Source of the DNA: Lactiplantibacillus daoliensis
Lineage (GTDB): Bacteria > Bacillota > Bacilli > Lactobacillales > Lactobacillaceae
Length of the DNA: 64,000 bases
Assembly (NCBI RefSeq): GCF_005405005.1
Contig: NZ_BJDH01000001.1
Coordinates: forward strand, 186,001 to 250,000
Reading direction: 5' to 3'
The position numbers and the translations under genes were made by a program. Shown one piece after another: positions 18,357-26,561 of the stretch (its first letter is position 1; every line of letters begins with the position of its first letter). The notes below the pieces were generated by a model. It ran no database searches. It was given only the letters and a program-made list of their open reading frames with translations, and was not told the DNA's origin.

Positions 18357-20213
18357 ATGGATCAAGTATCATTAGTCATTATTTTATTTGCGGCCTTACT
18401 AATCCCATTAGTGATGGCAAAATTCAAGATCAACAGCCTGCCCACGGCCGTGATGGAAATCATCGTCGGGATTATTCTGGGACCGAGCTTGCTCAACATC
18501 GTCACGATGACGACGTCAATCTCCCAACTCTCAACCATCGGGGTCATCGTCCTCCTATTCTTGAGTGGGCTCGAAATCGACTTCAGCCTGTTCAAAAAAC
18601 GTCGAACCGCGCTCACGCCCCTCGAACAGAAACAGGCTGGCAATTTGCCTAAATACTCGCCAGTCCGTTTATCGGTCTACGCGTACAGCACCGTCATCAT
18701 CCTATCTCTACTGCTTGCGGCGGCGTTCAAAGTCAGTGGCCTGTTCAGCGACTTTTGGCTCGCCACGATCTTATTTGGCACCATTTCACTAGGTATCGTG
18801 ATTGCGGCCTTGAAGGAAAAAGAACTCTTGAGTAAAGCGTTCGGCCAAACCATTTTGCTTATCTCAGTCTTTGGTGAACTTATTCCAATGATGGGCTTAA
18901 CACTCTACGCTTCAATCTTTGGCAGCAATTCGCAAAGCCTCTGGTTATTACTACTCATTTTGGCGGTAGCGGCCCTACTCCTATTGCGGTTCAAACCGTT
19001 CTTTAACTTCTACCAAAATATTAATAAATCGACGACGCAACTAGATATCCGCCTCGCCTTTTTCTTAATCGTGACGATGGTCACCGTCGCTGAAACGGTT
19101 GGTGCCGAAAACATTCTCGGCGCCTTTGTCGCTGGGATTGTCTTGAAATTATTACAACCTAGCGAAAGTACGCGTGAACGATTGGATTCCATCGGCTACG
19201 GCTTCTTTATTCCAATTTTCTTCATCTCAACCGGGGTCGATCTGAACCTGCGGACTATTTTAACCAGTGGTAAGACGCTACTCTTAATTCCGTTATTTTT
19301 CGTGGCCTACATGGTTGCCAAACTCGGTGGTTACTGGGTTTTGAAGTTGCGATTCAAGCAGGCCAATGCCATCGCTGGTACGGCTTTAACTGCCACAACG
19401 ATGACCATGGTTTTAGCCGTTTTACGGGTTGCTAAATCCATGAAGACCATCACGAGTGACCAGTCTGGCGCCTTTTTATTGGCCGCCCTGCTCACCTGCA
19501 TCGTTTCACCGTTAATTTTCAACAAGTTCTATTCTGCTGAAAAAGAAGATCTCGTCAAAACAGCGGTCCACTTTATTGGCGCCAACTTGAGTACAGTGCC
19601 GGTTGCGCAACAGTTACGCAAAGGTTGGTATGACGTCAAAATGTATACTAATCATCCGCAAAACTACGAAACCTATCATGCCCAGGCGCCTGTTCAGTTA
19701 ATGGAAAACTTTTCCGCTGAACAGCTGGAAGCTCAGGGCGTCTTTGACGCTGACATTCTCGTTCTCGGCCATATGGATGCTGAACGCAACTACACTTTAG
19801 CCAAAGCGGCGAAGGATTATGGGGTCAAGCGAATCATTGTTCGTTTTGAAGACCGGAACGTGTTAAACGAACACGAAGATGAACTCCGCGACATGGGAAT
19901 TGAAGTTTACAATACCCCCGAAGCGAACATCACTTTGTTACGGTCACTAATTGAATCACCATCAACCTTATTGATGTTACAAGATACCGAAAACAGTATC
20001 TACGAAGTCCGTGTCGTCAACCACTTGTACACTAATGTGCAGATCAAGAATCTTCAATTTGCCAAAGATATTACAATCAGCGAAGTGATCCGCAATCGCA
20101 AGATTATCGTACCTAATGGGAATACCTTGATTCAGTATGGTGACCGGTTAATCTTTACTGGGAGTAAACAGGATGCCCCTCGGATTCGCCAAGCTTTAGC
20201 GACTGCTAATTAA
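18357..20213 (+). CDS. Monovalent cation:proton antiporter-2 (CPA2) with RCK domain
   Basis: 618 residues. The first 390 form about twelve membrane helices of the CPA2/KefB type (INSLPTAVMEIIVGIILGPSLL, later AETVGAENILGAFVAGIVLKLL). Residues 450-530 look like an RCK/TrkA-N nucleotide-binding domain (ADILVLGHMDAERNYTLAKAAKDYGVKRIIVR), and the end (ITISEVIRNRKIIVPNGNTLIQYGDRLIFTG) is a TrkA-C domain. It should exchange K+ or Na+ for protons, gated by a nucleotide. It follows the GrpB-NUDIX gene closely, with AGAGAGG before its ATG. Confidence 0.92.
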   Translation: MDQVSLVIILFAALLIPLVMAKFKINSLPTAVMEIIVGIILGPSLLNIVTMTTSISQLSTIGVIVLLFLSGLEIDFSLFKKRRTALTPLEQKQAGNLPKYSPVRLSVYAYSTVIILSLLLAAAFKVSGLFSDFWLATILFGTISLGIVIAALKEKELLSKAFGQTILLISVFGELIPMMGLTLYASIFGSNSQSLWLLLLILAVAALLLLRFKPFFNFYQNINKSTTQLDIRLAFFLIVTMVTVAETVGAENILGAFVAGIVLKLLQPSESTRERLDSIGYGFFIPIFFISTGVDLNLRTILTSGKTLLLIPLFFVAYMVAKLGGYWVLKLRFKQANAIAGTALTATTMTMVLAVLRVAKSMKTITSDQSGAFLLAALLTCIVSPLIFNKFYSAEKEDLVKTAVHFIGANLSTVPVAQQLRKGWYDVKMYTNHPQNYETYHAQAPVQLMENFSAEQLEAQGVFDADILVLGHMDAERNYTLAKAAKDYGVKRIIVRFEDRNVLNEHEDELRDMGIEVYNTPEANITLLRSLIESPSTLLMLQDTENSIYEVRVVNHLYTNVQIKNLQFAKDITISEVIRNRKIIVPNGNTLIQYGDRLIFTGSKQDAPRIRQALATAN

Positions 20214-20254
20214 TATGCTAAGATAGACCTATCATTATTTTAAGGGAGACCCAT

Positions 20255-20911
20255 ATGTCTACATTTTCAGTTTACATGATTCGTCATGGACAAACTTACT
20301 TTAACAAGTACCGCCGGATGCAAGGTTGGTGTGACTCACCATTGACCGAAGTCGGCAAACAGGATGCCCGTAACGCCGGTAAAATGTTAGCTGGCATTCA
20401 CTTTGATGCGGCTTACGCCAGCGATATGACCCGCGCGATGGACACGGCCAAATTAATCTTGCCCAATAGTGGCAATGGCGATTTAGACGTGACCCCCATG
20501 CCGGCTTTTCGCGAAGCCTTCTATGGTTACTTTGAAGGTGGCGACACCTCGCAAACTTGGTACATGATTGGCGCGCCCCACCAAGCCCCATCATTGTCGG
20601 ACATCATCGAAAAGTACGGCATCCACAAAGCCAAAGATTTCGCCAAGGAAGCAGACCCTTTCCATCAAGCAGAAAACAATGCTGAGTTCTGGGAACGGGT
20701 CAATGGCGGTATTGCTGAGCTACGTGCCAAATCACATGATGGCGATAAAGTCCTGCTCGTCAGTCATGGCAATACGATCTTTAGTATTGCCGCAGAAGTC
20801 ATGACTTTAAACTCGCCAGCCCGGCCCCAAAATGGCAGCGTGACGAAGTTCACTATTTCTGACGATGCGATTCGCGTGGACTACTTTGGTAAAAAAGACC
20901 ATATTGTCTAA
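20255..20911 (+). CDS. Histidine phosphatase (phosphoglycerate-mutase-like), copy 1
   Basis: 218 residues. MIRHGQTYFNK holds the phospho-accepting His at the N-terminus, YASDMTRAMDTAKLI the conserved Arg, FREAFYGYFEG the acid, and LLVSHGNTIFS the second His. Such enzymes are usually broad phosphatases, not true mutases. A paralogue of equal length lies 15 bases downstream, and the pair is probably one operon that arose by tandem duplication. The ATG follows AAGGGAGA. The substrate is unknown. Confidence 0.9.
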   Translation: MSTFSVYMIRHGQTYFNKYRRMQGWCDSPLTEVGKQDARNAGKMLAGIHFDAAYASDMTRAMDTAKLILPNSGNGDLDVTPMPAFREAFYGYFEGGDTSQTWYMIGAPHQAPSLSDIIEKYGIHKAKDFAKEADPFHQAENNAEFWERVNGGIAELRAKSHDGDKVLLVSHGNTIFSIAAEVMTLNSPARPQNGSVTKFTISDDAIRVDYFGKKDHIV

Positions 20912-20926
20912 TTTAAGGAGTTTAAC

Positions 20927-21583
20927 ATGTCTCAACTTTCAATCTATCTCGTCCGGCATGGCCAGACTTATTTCAATTTATTCAATCGCATGCAGGGCTG
21001 GTCAGACTCACCATTAACTGACCAGGGTAAAAACACCGCTAAACAGGTCGGCAAAGCCTTAGCCAACGTTGACTTTGCCCACTACTACTCTAGTGATTCT
21101 AAACGGGCGATGGATACCGCCAAGCTCATTCAATCGGCAGCGGGTAAAGCCACCGGCGTACTAACCACGTTACCAAGTTTCCGCGAAGAATTCTACGGTT
21201 ACTATGAAGGTGACGATTCCAGTCGAACTTGGTCGTTAGTCGGTAAAGATTACGGCGTAACTAGTCTCCATGAATTACTCGACCGTGTTTCAATTGAAAC
21301 GACCAAGGATTTAATGCATGAAATTGACCCTTTTCATGAAGCTGAAGACAATCAAACCTATTGGGAACGCGTTAATCAGGGCTTTGATTATTTGAAAGCC
21401 CATCATGACAACCACGAAAAAGTGCTCGTTGCCACTCATGGCACGACGATTCGTAGTATTGTGTCGCGCTTTGGCCCTGAATTTGACATTTCGCGAGGGC
21501 CAAAAAATGGTAGTGTGACCCGTTTGGACATCGATGGTGACCAAATCAAGGTGCAGAGTTATGCGGAAGATTTAGCTGAATAA
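20927..21583 (+). CDS. Histidine phosphatase (phosphoglycerate-mutase-like), copy 2
   Basis: 218 residues, identical in length to the preceding gene and alignable throughout: LVRHGQTYFNLFNRMQGWSDS against IRHGQTYFNKYRRMQGWCDS, and EIDPFHEAEDNQTYWERVN against EADPFHQAENNAEFWERVN. All catalytic elements are kept (RHG, SSDSKRAMDTA, FREEFYGYYEG, VATHGTTI). Divergence outside the active site suggests a different substrate from copy 1. AAGGAG precedes the ATG, and a good terminator follows. Confidence 0.9.
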   Translation: MSQLSIYLVRHGQTYFNLFNRMQGWSDSPLTDQGKNTAKQVGKALANVDFAHYYSSDSKRAMDTAKLIQSAAGKATGVLTTLPSFREEFYGYYEGDDSSRTWSLVGKDYGVTSLHELLDRVSIETTKDLMHEIDPFHEAEDNQTYWERVNQGFDYLKAHHDNHEKVLVATHGTTIRSIVSRFGPEFDISRGPKNGSVTRLDIDGDQIKVQSYAEDLAE

Positions 21584-21588
21584 CAATC

Positions 21589-21621
21589 AACTGCTGCGCA
21601 AATTTGCGTGGCAGTTTTTTT
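21589..21621. terminator. Bidirectional terminator between phosphatase operon and SMR gene
   Basis: An AACTGCTGCGCAAATTTGCG-type stem with one mismatch ends in seven T on the plus strand. It serves convergent genes. Confidence 0.85.
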
Positions 21622-21934
21622 AACTCGTGACTTTAATCCCAATAATGCCAATGATTAACATCGCAATAAATACCCAAGTGATTGGCGCAATCTGGTCTTT
21701 AAAGATAATCACCCCAACTAAGATGGCCCCAACTGCACCAATTCCTGTCCAGATGGGATAGGCAATACTCAACGGTAAATGTTTCGTTGCCAAAGCTAAG
21801 AATCCGAAACTCAGAACCATGCCAACAATGTTCGCCGCCGTATAGCCTAGCTGACTAAACCCATTGCTTAACTTCATCATCGTTGCCCAAACCACTTCAA
21901 AAATACCTGCAACCACTAAATAAATCCATGTCAT
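21620..21934 (-). CDS. SMR-family small exporter (SugE/EmrE-like)
   Basis: 104 residues, four membrane helices. The glutamate of VAGIFEVVWATMMK in helix 1 is the proton/substrate-coupling residue of the small multidrug resistance family, and PLSIAYPIWTGIGAVGAI is the helix 3 motif. Gdx/SugE members export guanidinium, while EmrE members export quaternary ammonium drugs. The helix 1 sequence leaves both possible. The ATG follows GAGGAGG. About 100 nt of structured leader with terminator-like form precede it, indicating conditional expression. Confidence 0.9.
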   Translation of the reverse strand: MTWIYLVVAGIFEVVWATMMKLSNGFSQLGYTAANIVGMVLSFGFLALATKHLPLSIAYPIWTGIGAVGAILVGVIIFKDQIAPITWVFIAMLIIGIIGIKVTS

Positions 21935-21958
21935 ACTTTTTCCTCCTCAAAATAAAAA

Positions 21959-22036
21959 GACAGCGCCCCGTCAACTTCCGCAATGACCTAAGGAAGTTAA
22001 CGACACGCTGTCCGGTGACAGTTCTGTTTAATTAAT
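21959..22036 (-). promoter_or_regulatory. Attenuator or riboswitch-like leader of the SMR gene
   Basis: From a promoter at 22044-22072 the RNA would begin near 22036. A small hairpin CTGTC-ACCG-GACAG (22021 to 22008) is followed by a long hairpin closed by GACAGCG and CGCTGTC (22012-22006 with 21965-21959) and containing a 10-bp inner stem (22001-21992 with 21979-21970), then TTTTTATTTT. The GACAG segment belongs to both structures, so they exclude each other, the signature of transcription attenuation. SMR genes are often under guanidine riboswitches; I do not see a class I, II or III consensus by eye. Confidence 0.6.
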
Positions 22037-22043
22037 TCAGTTC

Positions 22044-22072
22044 AATATAGCAAATCTCAGCCAATCGGTCAA
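22044..22072 (-). promoter_or_regulatory. Sigma-A-type promoter of the SMR gene
   Basis: On the minus strand TTGACC (22072-22067) and TATATT (22049-22044) are spaced by exactly 17 bases. Confidence 0.7.
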
Positions 22073-22074
22073 GA

Positions 22075-22512
22075 TTACTGATCTCGTAATAACCATTTTG
22101 TGAGTGGTGTTAACGTTGACGGTAGCGTCTCACGGGCAAAGAATTGTGCCGCACTAGTCTCGTTGGTTGTGGTCTTCAATGTCCCACCGACGATCCGACC
22201 TCGATACAAGGTTGTCACACTATCAATGACATCGCCATTCGGATACACATAGTGCATCTGTGGCCCACTGAATACATCAATCAGTTCCAACGCACCAACC
22301 GTCAACCCCGTTTCTTCACGACATTCACGCTGAGCGGTTTGCTGGACCGTCTCGCCAGGTTCGGTTGATCCTGCTGGCAATCCCCACAACTGATTGTCGG
22401 TTCGCTTAACCAACAAGATTTCATCCGCAGCATTACACGCAATTACTGCCGCACCCGCAACGACTAGCGGCTGATGTCCCACTTTTTGGCGCAGATCTAA
22501 GACATAGCCCAT
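22075..22512 (-). CDS. NUDIX hydrolase
   Basis: 145 residues from ATG 22512 (GGAAGGTG upstream). The NUDIX box GSTEPGETVQQTAQRECREETGL is intact, with the metal-binding REETG part as RECREETG. The N-terminal RQKVGHQPLVVAGAAVIACNAADEILLVKRTDN recalls lactobacillar NUDIX proteins that process ADP-ribose or damaged nucleotides. The substrate is unknown. It is divergent from hflX, with about 90 bases shared between the starts. Confidence 0.88.
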   Translation of the reverse strand: MGYVLDLRQKVGHQPLVVAGAAVIACNAADEILLVKRTDNQLWGLPAGSTEPGETVQQTAQRECREETGLTVGALELIDVFSGPQMHYVYPNGDVIDSVTTLYRGRIVGGTLKTTTNETSAAQFFARETLPSTLTPLTKWLLRDQ

Positions 22513-22600
22513 TGCTATCACCTTCCTAATCCCCTAATCATTAATAATCTGATTAGACATGTTATACTTAACCTAACTATAACACGTCAGGAGTGATTGA

Positions 22601-23887
22601 ATGTCCGAACCAAGCGTTCAAAATGTCATTATTGCCGGCATGTCCAAAACTGTGACTAACTATGACTACGCAATGTCTGAACTTGAAGCCTTAGTTGAAG
22701 CCAACAACATGCACGCCGCTTTACGAATTGATCAGGGCCTAGAAAAGCCTAATCCCGCAACCTACTTTGGTAAAGGAAAAGTCGTTGAAATCAAAGAGAT
22801 GGGTGAAGCTAACGATCTCGACATCATGATTGTTAACGCTGACTTAACCCCAAGCCAAGTGCGTAACTTGGAAACTGAAACCGGTCTGCAAATTATCGAT
22901 CGGACCGGCTTAATTCTCGAAATTTTTGGGAATCGCGCTCGGAGTAAAGAAGCCAAACTGCAAGTTAAAATTGCCCAACTGCAATATCAATTACCACGCT
23001 TACGGACCAGTATGGCCAACCGGCTGGACCAACAAGCTGGGGCCGCTGCTGGTGGTGGCGGTGGCTATACCAACCGTGGTGCTGGTGAAACTCAGATTGA
23101 ATTGAACCGGCGAACGATTCAAGATCGCATCAGTCACGCCAAACACGAGCTCAAGGAACTCAACAAAGATGAAGAAGTTCGTCGCGCGCAACGGGACAAA
23201 GCTGATTTACCAAATGTTGCCTTAGTAGGTTATACCAACGCAGGTAAATCAACCACCATGAACGGGTTAGTCCGCTTATTTGGTAAAGGTGAAGATAAGC
23301 AAGTCTTCGAAAAGGATATGCTGTTCGCCACCTTGGATACTAGCATCCGCCAACTCACCTTCCCTGATAACAAACAATTGTTATTAAGTGATACCGTCGG
23401 CTTCGTTAGCAACTTGCCACATAACTTGATCAACGCCTTCCGTTCCACTTTGTCCGAAGCCGCGAACGCCGATTTGTTGATTCAAGTCATTGATTACTCA
23501 GATCCACATTACAAAGAAATGATGGATACGACCGAAACGACTTTGAAAGCTATTGGCGTGCATGATGTGCCAATGATTTATGCTTATAACAAAGCCGATT
23601 TAACGGAAGCCAGTTATCCAAATGTGCAAGATGACCAATTGATCTACGCTGCCAAAGATGAAAAATCCTTACAGCTTTTAACGAAAATCATTAAAGAAAA
23701 AGTCTTCAAAAATTACGTGACGACAACATTGTTGATTCCATTCAGCGATGGTGAGGTCGTCGCCTACTTGAATGATCATGCTAACATTCTTAAGACTGAT
23801 TACTTGGCAGATGGGACCCAACTTAAAGTGGAACTAAATGCGGTGGATGCCCAACGATATGCCCATTACGAAGTGACCCCAGCCTAA
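22601..23887 (+). CDS. hflX: Ribosome-associated GTPase HflX
   Basis: 428 residues. HflX splits stalled 70S ribosomes after heat or antibiotic stress. The N-terminal HflX domain (KPNPATYFGKGKVVEI, DLTPSQVRNLE) is followed by a glycine-rich linker (AGAAAGGGGGYTNRGAGETQIE), a coiled coil, and the G domain with G1 GYTNAGKST at 210-218, G3 DTVGFV and G4 NKAD. The ATG has AGGAG upstream. A terminator follows directly. Structured repeat copy A lies downstream. Confidence 0.95.
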   Translation: MSEPSVQNVIIAGMSKTVTNYDYAMSELEALVEANNMHAALRIDQGLEKPNPATYFGKGKVVEIKEMGEANDLDIMIVNADLTPSQVRNLETETGLQIIDRTGLILEIFGNRARSKEAKLQVKIAQLQYQLPRLRTSMANRLDQQAGAAAGGGGGYTNRGAGETQIELNRRTIQDRISHAKHELKELNKDEEVRRAQRDKADLPNVALVGYTNAGKSTTMNGLVRLFGKGEDKQVFEKDMLFATLDTSIRQLTFPDNKQLLLSDTVGFVSNLPHNLINAFRSTLSEAANADLLIQVIDYSDPHYKEMMDTTETTLKAIGVHDVPMIYAYNKADLTEASYPNVQDDQLIYAAKDEKSLQLLTKIIKEKVFKNYVTTTLLIPFSDGEVVAYLNDHANILKTDYLADGTQLKVELNAVDAQRYAHYEVTPA

Positions 23888-23895
23888 TTAAACGA

Positions 23896-23935
23896 TCAAG
23901 GCTCTCAATTCCAACGAATTGGGGCCTTTTTTTTG
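23896..23935 (+). terminator. Terminator of hflX
   Basis: AAGGCTCTCAATT pairs with AATTGGGGCCTT, followed by eight T. Confidence 0.85.
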
Positions 23936-23953
23936 CAAACACACACACAAATA

Positions 23954-24416
23954 TCGCAATACCAGTAACCGTCACATCTAAAGTAGATTCACCCAAATTG
24001 AGCGCTCCGTCAGTCAAAATCGGTGTGCTGTGGGGGACGTCGCCAGCCACAGCACGGTCTGGCGTCTCAATTCCAAGCCGATAAAACACGTCTTTGAATT
24101 GCCCCGTAAGATTAGCCAGCCAAGAACGCCGACTAATCTTACTGACACTGCACACCAATTTTGACTGACTCCACTAAGCGTAAATAACGAATTTGTGAAA
24201 AAATAGGTACTGATTAGCTAGAGGTTATTGCCGGTAGCATCGGACGTGCAGGTGGCGTTTGACCGGCGTTCTTTGCCGGCCTTACACCACGGACGGTCTG
24301 AAAGATTTGCGATTTTTACAAGACTTCCAGACGAGGCTCAAGACGTTCCTGAAGCTTGAACCGGTCCCTCGTCCGCATGTTATCAGCAACAACCGGAAAC
24401 GGTAGTAATTTACTAG
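23954..24416 (+). repeat. About 460-bp structured repeat, copy A
   Basis: One of four imperfect copies of the same non-coding element in this window. Left half: arms GTCAGTCAAAATCGGTGTGC near 24009 and GCACACCAATTTTGACTGAC near 24152 form a long stem enclosing at least two smaller hairpins (GTAAGATTAGT with ACTAATCTTAC among them). Right half: GAGGTTATTGCCGGTAGCATC-like and CATGTTATCAGCAACAACC arms enclose a CCGGC/GCCGG hairpin. Similarity to copy D continues about 50 bases further, to near 24470. No ribosome-binding site or conserved frame is present. It lies between hflX and the iron-type ABC operon. Confidence 0.85.
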
Positions 24417-24579
24417 TTTCACCGCCTGATTATTGACATAGTGGTGCGGAACAGCAATTTTCAACTTGCAACCTTTTGCAAAAAATACATAATCTTTACC
24501 CCTTGTTTACCAGAAATATACTTTTAAGGCGCTAAATCTCGATACAATACGAGCAGATTAATAACAAAGGAGTCTGCTT

Positions 24580-25533
24580 GTGGTTCAAATACAATTAAGC
24601 AACATTCGGAAAAGTTATGAACAAACGACCGTCATTGACCAACTGGATCTGACTCTCCCAGATCAGCAGATCACGACCTTGATTGGGCCGTCCGGTTCGG
24701 GTAAATCAACCCTGCTCAATATGATCGCCGGTTTGCAAGTTCCAACCGCTGGTCAAATCAAATTTGATGAGACCGTCGTTTTTGATGCGACCCAACAGGT
24801 CAATTTGGCCCCGGCCAAGCGCGATTTAGCTATGGTCTTCCAAGACTTTGCCCTCTGGCCACATATGACCGTCTTCAAAAACGTGGCCTTCGCACTTGAA
24901 CCTAAGCTCAGTAAATCAGCCATTGCCGAACGCGTGCAGTGGGCCTTGGCTCAAGTTGGGCTGGTCGATTTTAGCAGTCGTTACCCTGGCGAGTTGTCTG
25001 GTGGTCAACAGCAGCGAGTCTCGTTAGCTCGCGCACTCGCCGTTCAGCCCAAGCTAATTCTCTTTGATGAAGCATTGAGTGCCTTGGATCCACAATTACG
25101 TGAGTCTCTGCAACTTGAGATCAGTGAGTTGATTCATCGTAATCATCTGACGGCCATCTTCGTGACCCATGATCGCAACGAAGCGCTCCGAATTTCAGAT
25201 CATCTGGTTCTGATCAAGGACGGCAAAATTGTGCAAACGGGTACGGCAACTGAACTCTATCAGCGACCCGTCAATCTGTTTGCAGCTAACTTCATTGGAC
25301 CTTTAAACTATCTAGACGACCACACTGGCGTTCGGCCAGAACACGTGAGTTTAACCCCACAGCCTAATTGGCAAACTTTCGACGGACAGGTCGTCAGTTC
25401 TACTTTTGCTGGGAATCATTTTGACACCGTTGTCCAGTTGCCCAAGCAACAGTGGCACGTCAACACCGACCGTGGTTATCAGCCACAAGCCACAAAAATT
25501 TTTGTCGACCCTCAAGCCATTCTAACTAATTAG
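24580..25533 (+). CDS. ABC transporter ATP-binding protein, Fe3+-type (FbpC-like)
   Basis: 317 residues. Walker A GPSGSGKST, signature LSGGQQQRVSLARALA, Walker B LILFDEALSALD and the H-loop THDRNEA are all intact, and the roughly 70-residue C-terminal part resembles the regulatory TOBE-type domain of the CUT1/Fe/polyamine group. It powers the permease encoded two genes downstream. The start GTG 24580 has AAAGGAG upstream. The three genes (15-bp gap, then 8-bp overlap) form one operon, flanked by structured repeat copies A and B. Confidence 0.9.
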   Translation: MVQIQLSNIRKSYEQTTVIDQLDLTLPDQQITTLIGPSGSGKSTLLNMIAGLQVPTAGQIKFDETVVFDATQQVNLAPAKRDLAMVFQDFALWPHMTVFKNVAFALEPKLSKSAIAERVQWALAQVGLVDFSSRYPGELSGGQQQRVSLARALAVQPKLILFDEALSALDPQLRESLQLEISELIHRNHLTAIFVTHDRNEALRISDHLVLIKDGKIVQTGTATELYQRPVNLFAANFIGPLNYLDDHTGVRPEHVSLTPQPNWQTFDGQVVSSTFAGNHFDTVVQLPKQQWHVNTDRGYQPQATKIFVDPQAILTN

Positions 25534-25547
25534 GAGTTATTTAAACC

Positions 25548-26561
25548 ATGCCAAACAAAAAAATCGTTCTCTCACTCTCTGCACTTGCCGTATTAGCCTT
25601 AGGTTCTGGCGTCTATTTCGCCAATTCCCACGGCCAAGCAACGACTGCCAAGCAAGGTGACACCAAGACATTAACCGTCTACGCTGCTGGTCCAAAACCA
25701 CTTTCAGATAAAATCGTCAAAGGGTTTGAAAAAAAGTCTGGTATTAAAGTTAAAACCTTTGATGGTACGACCGGTAAGATTTTGAGCAAGTTGAAAGCCG
25801 AAGAAAGTAATCCCCAAGCCGATGTTCTAGTACTTGCTTCCATGGCTGCCGGCGTGGATTTACAAACTCACAAAAAACTGCTGACTTATGACGCTAAAAA
25901 TGTCGATCAGTTGAACGCCCAATTTAAAGACAGCAAGCACCAACTCTTCAACTACAGTGCCTCCGCCGTCGGAATTACTTACAATACCAAAGAAGTTAAA
26001 ACAGCCCCAACCGATTGGGCAGATTTAACTACAGAAACCTACAAAAACAGTCTCACAATTCCAGATCCCAAAACTTCTGGTTCTAGCTTAGACTTTATCA
26101 ACGTCTACCAAATGCAGCACGGTCAGAGTTATCTCAAACAATTGAAACAAAACGGCGCTGAAATCGGGGGTGCCAATAAAGAAGTCCTCGATGCCGTCGT
26201 CACTGGTCAAAAGAAGGCCGTAGTTGGTGGGGTGGATTACATGAGTATTGCCGCAATTAAGAAGGGTGAAAAGATTGGCTTCACCTATCCTAAGAGTGGC
26301 ACGTTGGTTAATCCCCGACCGGCAATGATCTTAAAATCTACGAAGCATGCGGCCGCTGCTAAACAGTTTATCGATTACTTGCTTTCAGACACCGTTCAAA
26401 AGCAACTTAAAAAGAGCTATTTGATTCCTGGGACCGCTGATAAACTGACTAGTCCACTGAATAACGCCCCAATTAAGAGTTACACCGTAAACTGGAACGA
26501 TGCGAATAAGGCCTTGGAAGCTAACATTAAAAAATTCAATCAGGTCTTAGGTCATGACTAA
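25548..26561 (+). CDS. Extracellular substrate-binding protein of Fe3+-type ABC transporter
   Basis: 337 residues. An N-terminal hydrophobic segment at residues 6-24 exports it, but there is no lipobox cysteine, so it is probably membrane-anchored by an uncleaved signal or released. The core (LTVYAAGPKPLSDKIVKGFEKKSGIKVKTFDGTTGKIL, ADVLVLASMAAGVDLQ, NPRPAMILKSTKHAAAAKQFIDYLLSD) is the family 1 fold shared by Fe3+, thiamine and 2-aminoethylphosphonate binders. The substrate is uncertain: ferric iron or an organic phosphonate are both possible. It is the second gene of the operon. Confidence 0.85.
   Translation: MPNKKIVLSLSALAVLALGSGVYFANSHGQATTAKQGDTKTLTVYAAGPKPLSDKIVKGFEKKSGIKVKTFDGTTGKILSKLKAEESNPQADVLVLASMAAGVDLQTHKKLLTYDAKNVDQLNAQFKDSKHQLFNYSASAVGITYNTKEVKTAPTDWADLTTETYKNSLTIPDPKTSGSSLDFINVYQMQHGQSYLKQLKQNGAEIGGANKEVLDAVVTGQKKAVVGGVDYMSIAAIKKGEKIGFTYPKSGTLVNPRPAMILKSTKHAAAAKQFIDYLLSDTVQKQLKKSYLIPGTADKLTSPLNNAPIKSYTVNWNDANKALEANIKKFNQVLGHD

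Noticed and set aside
21959-22036. Guanidine-II (mini-ykkC) riboswitch
   Set aside because: It needs two hairpins with ACGR loops. The first loop here is ACCG and the second hairpin is long.
24282-24464. Open frames of about 60 codons inside the structured repeats (also 28500-28953 and 60188-60373)
   Set aside because: No ribosome-binding site, and the frames are not kept between copies.
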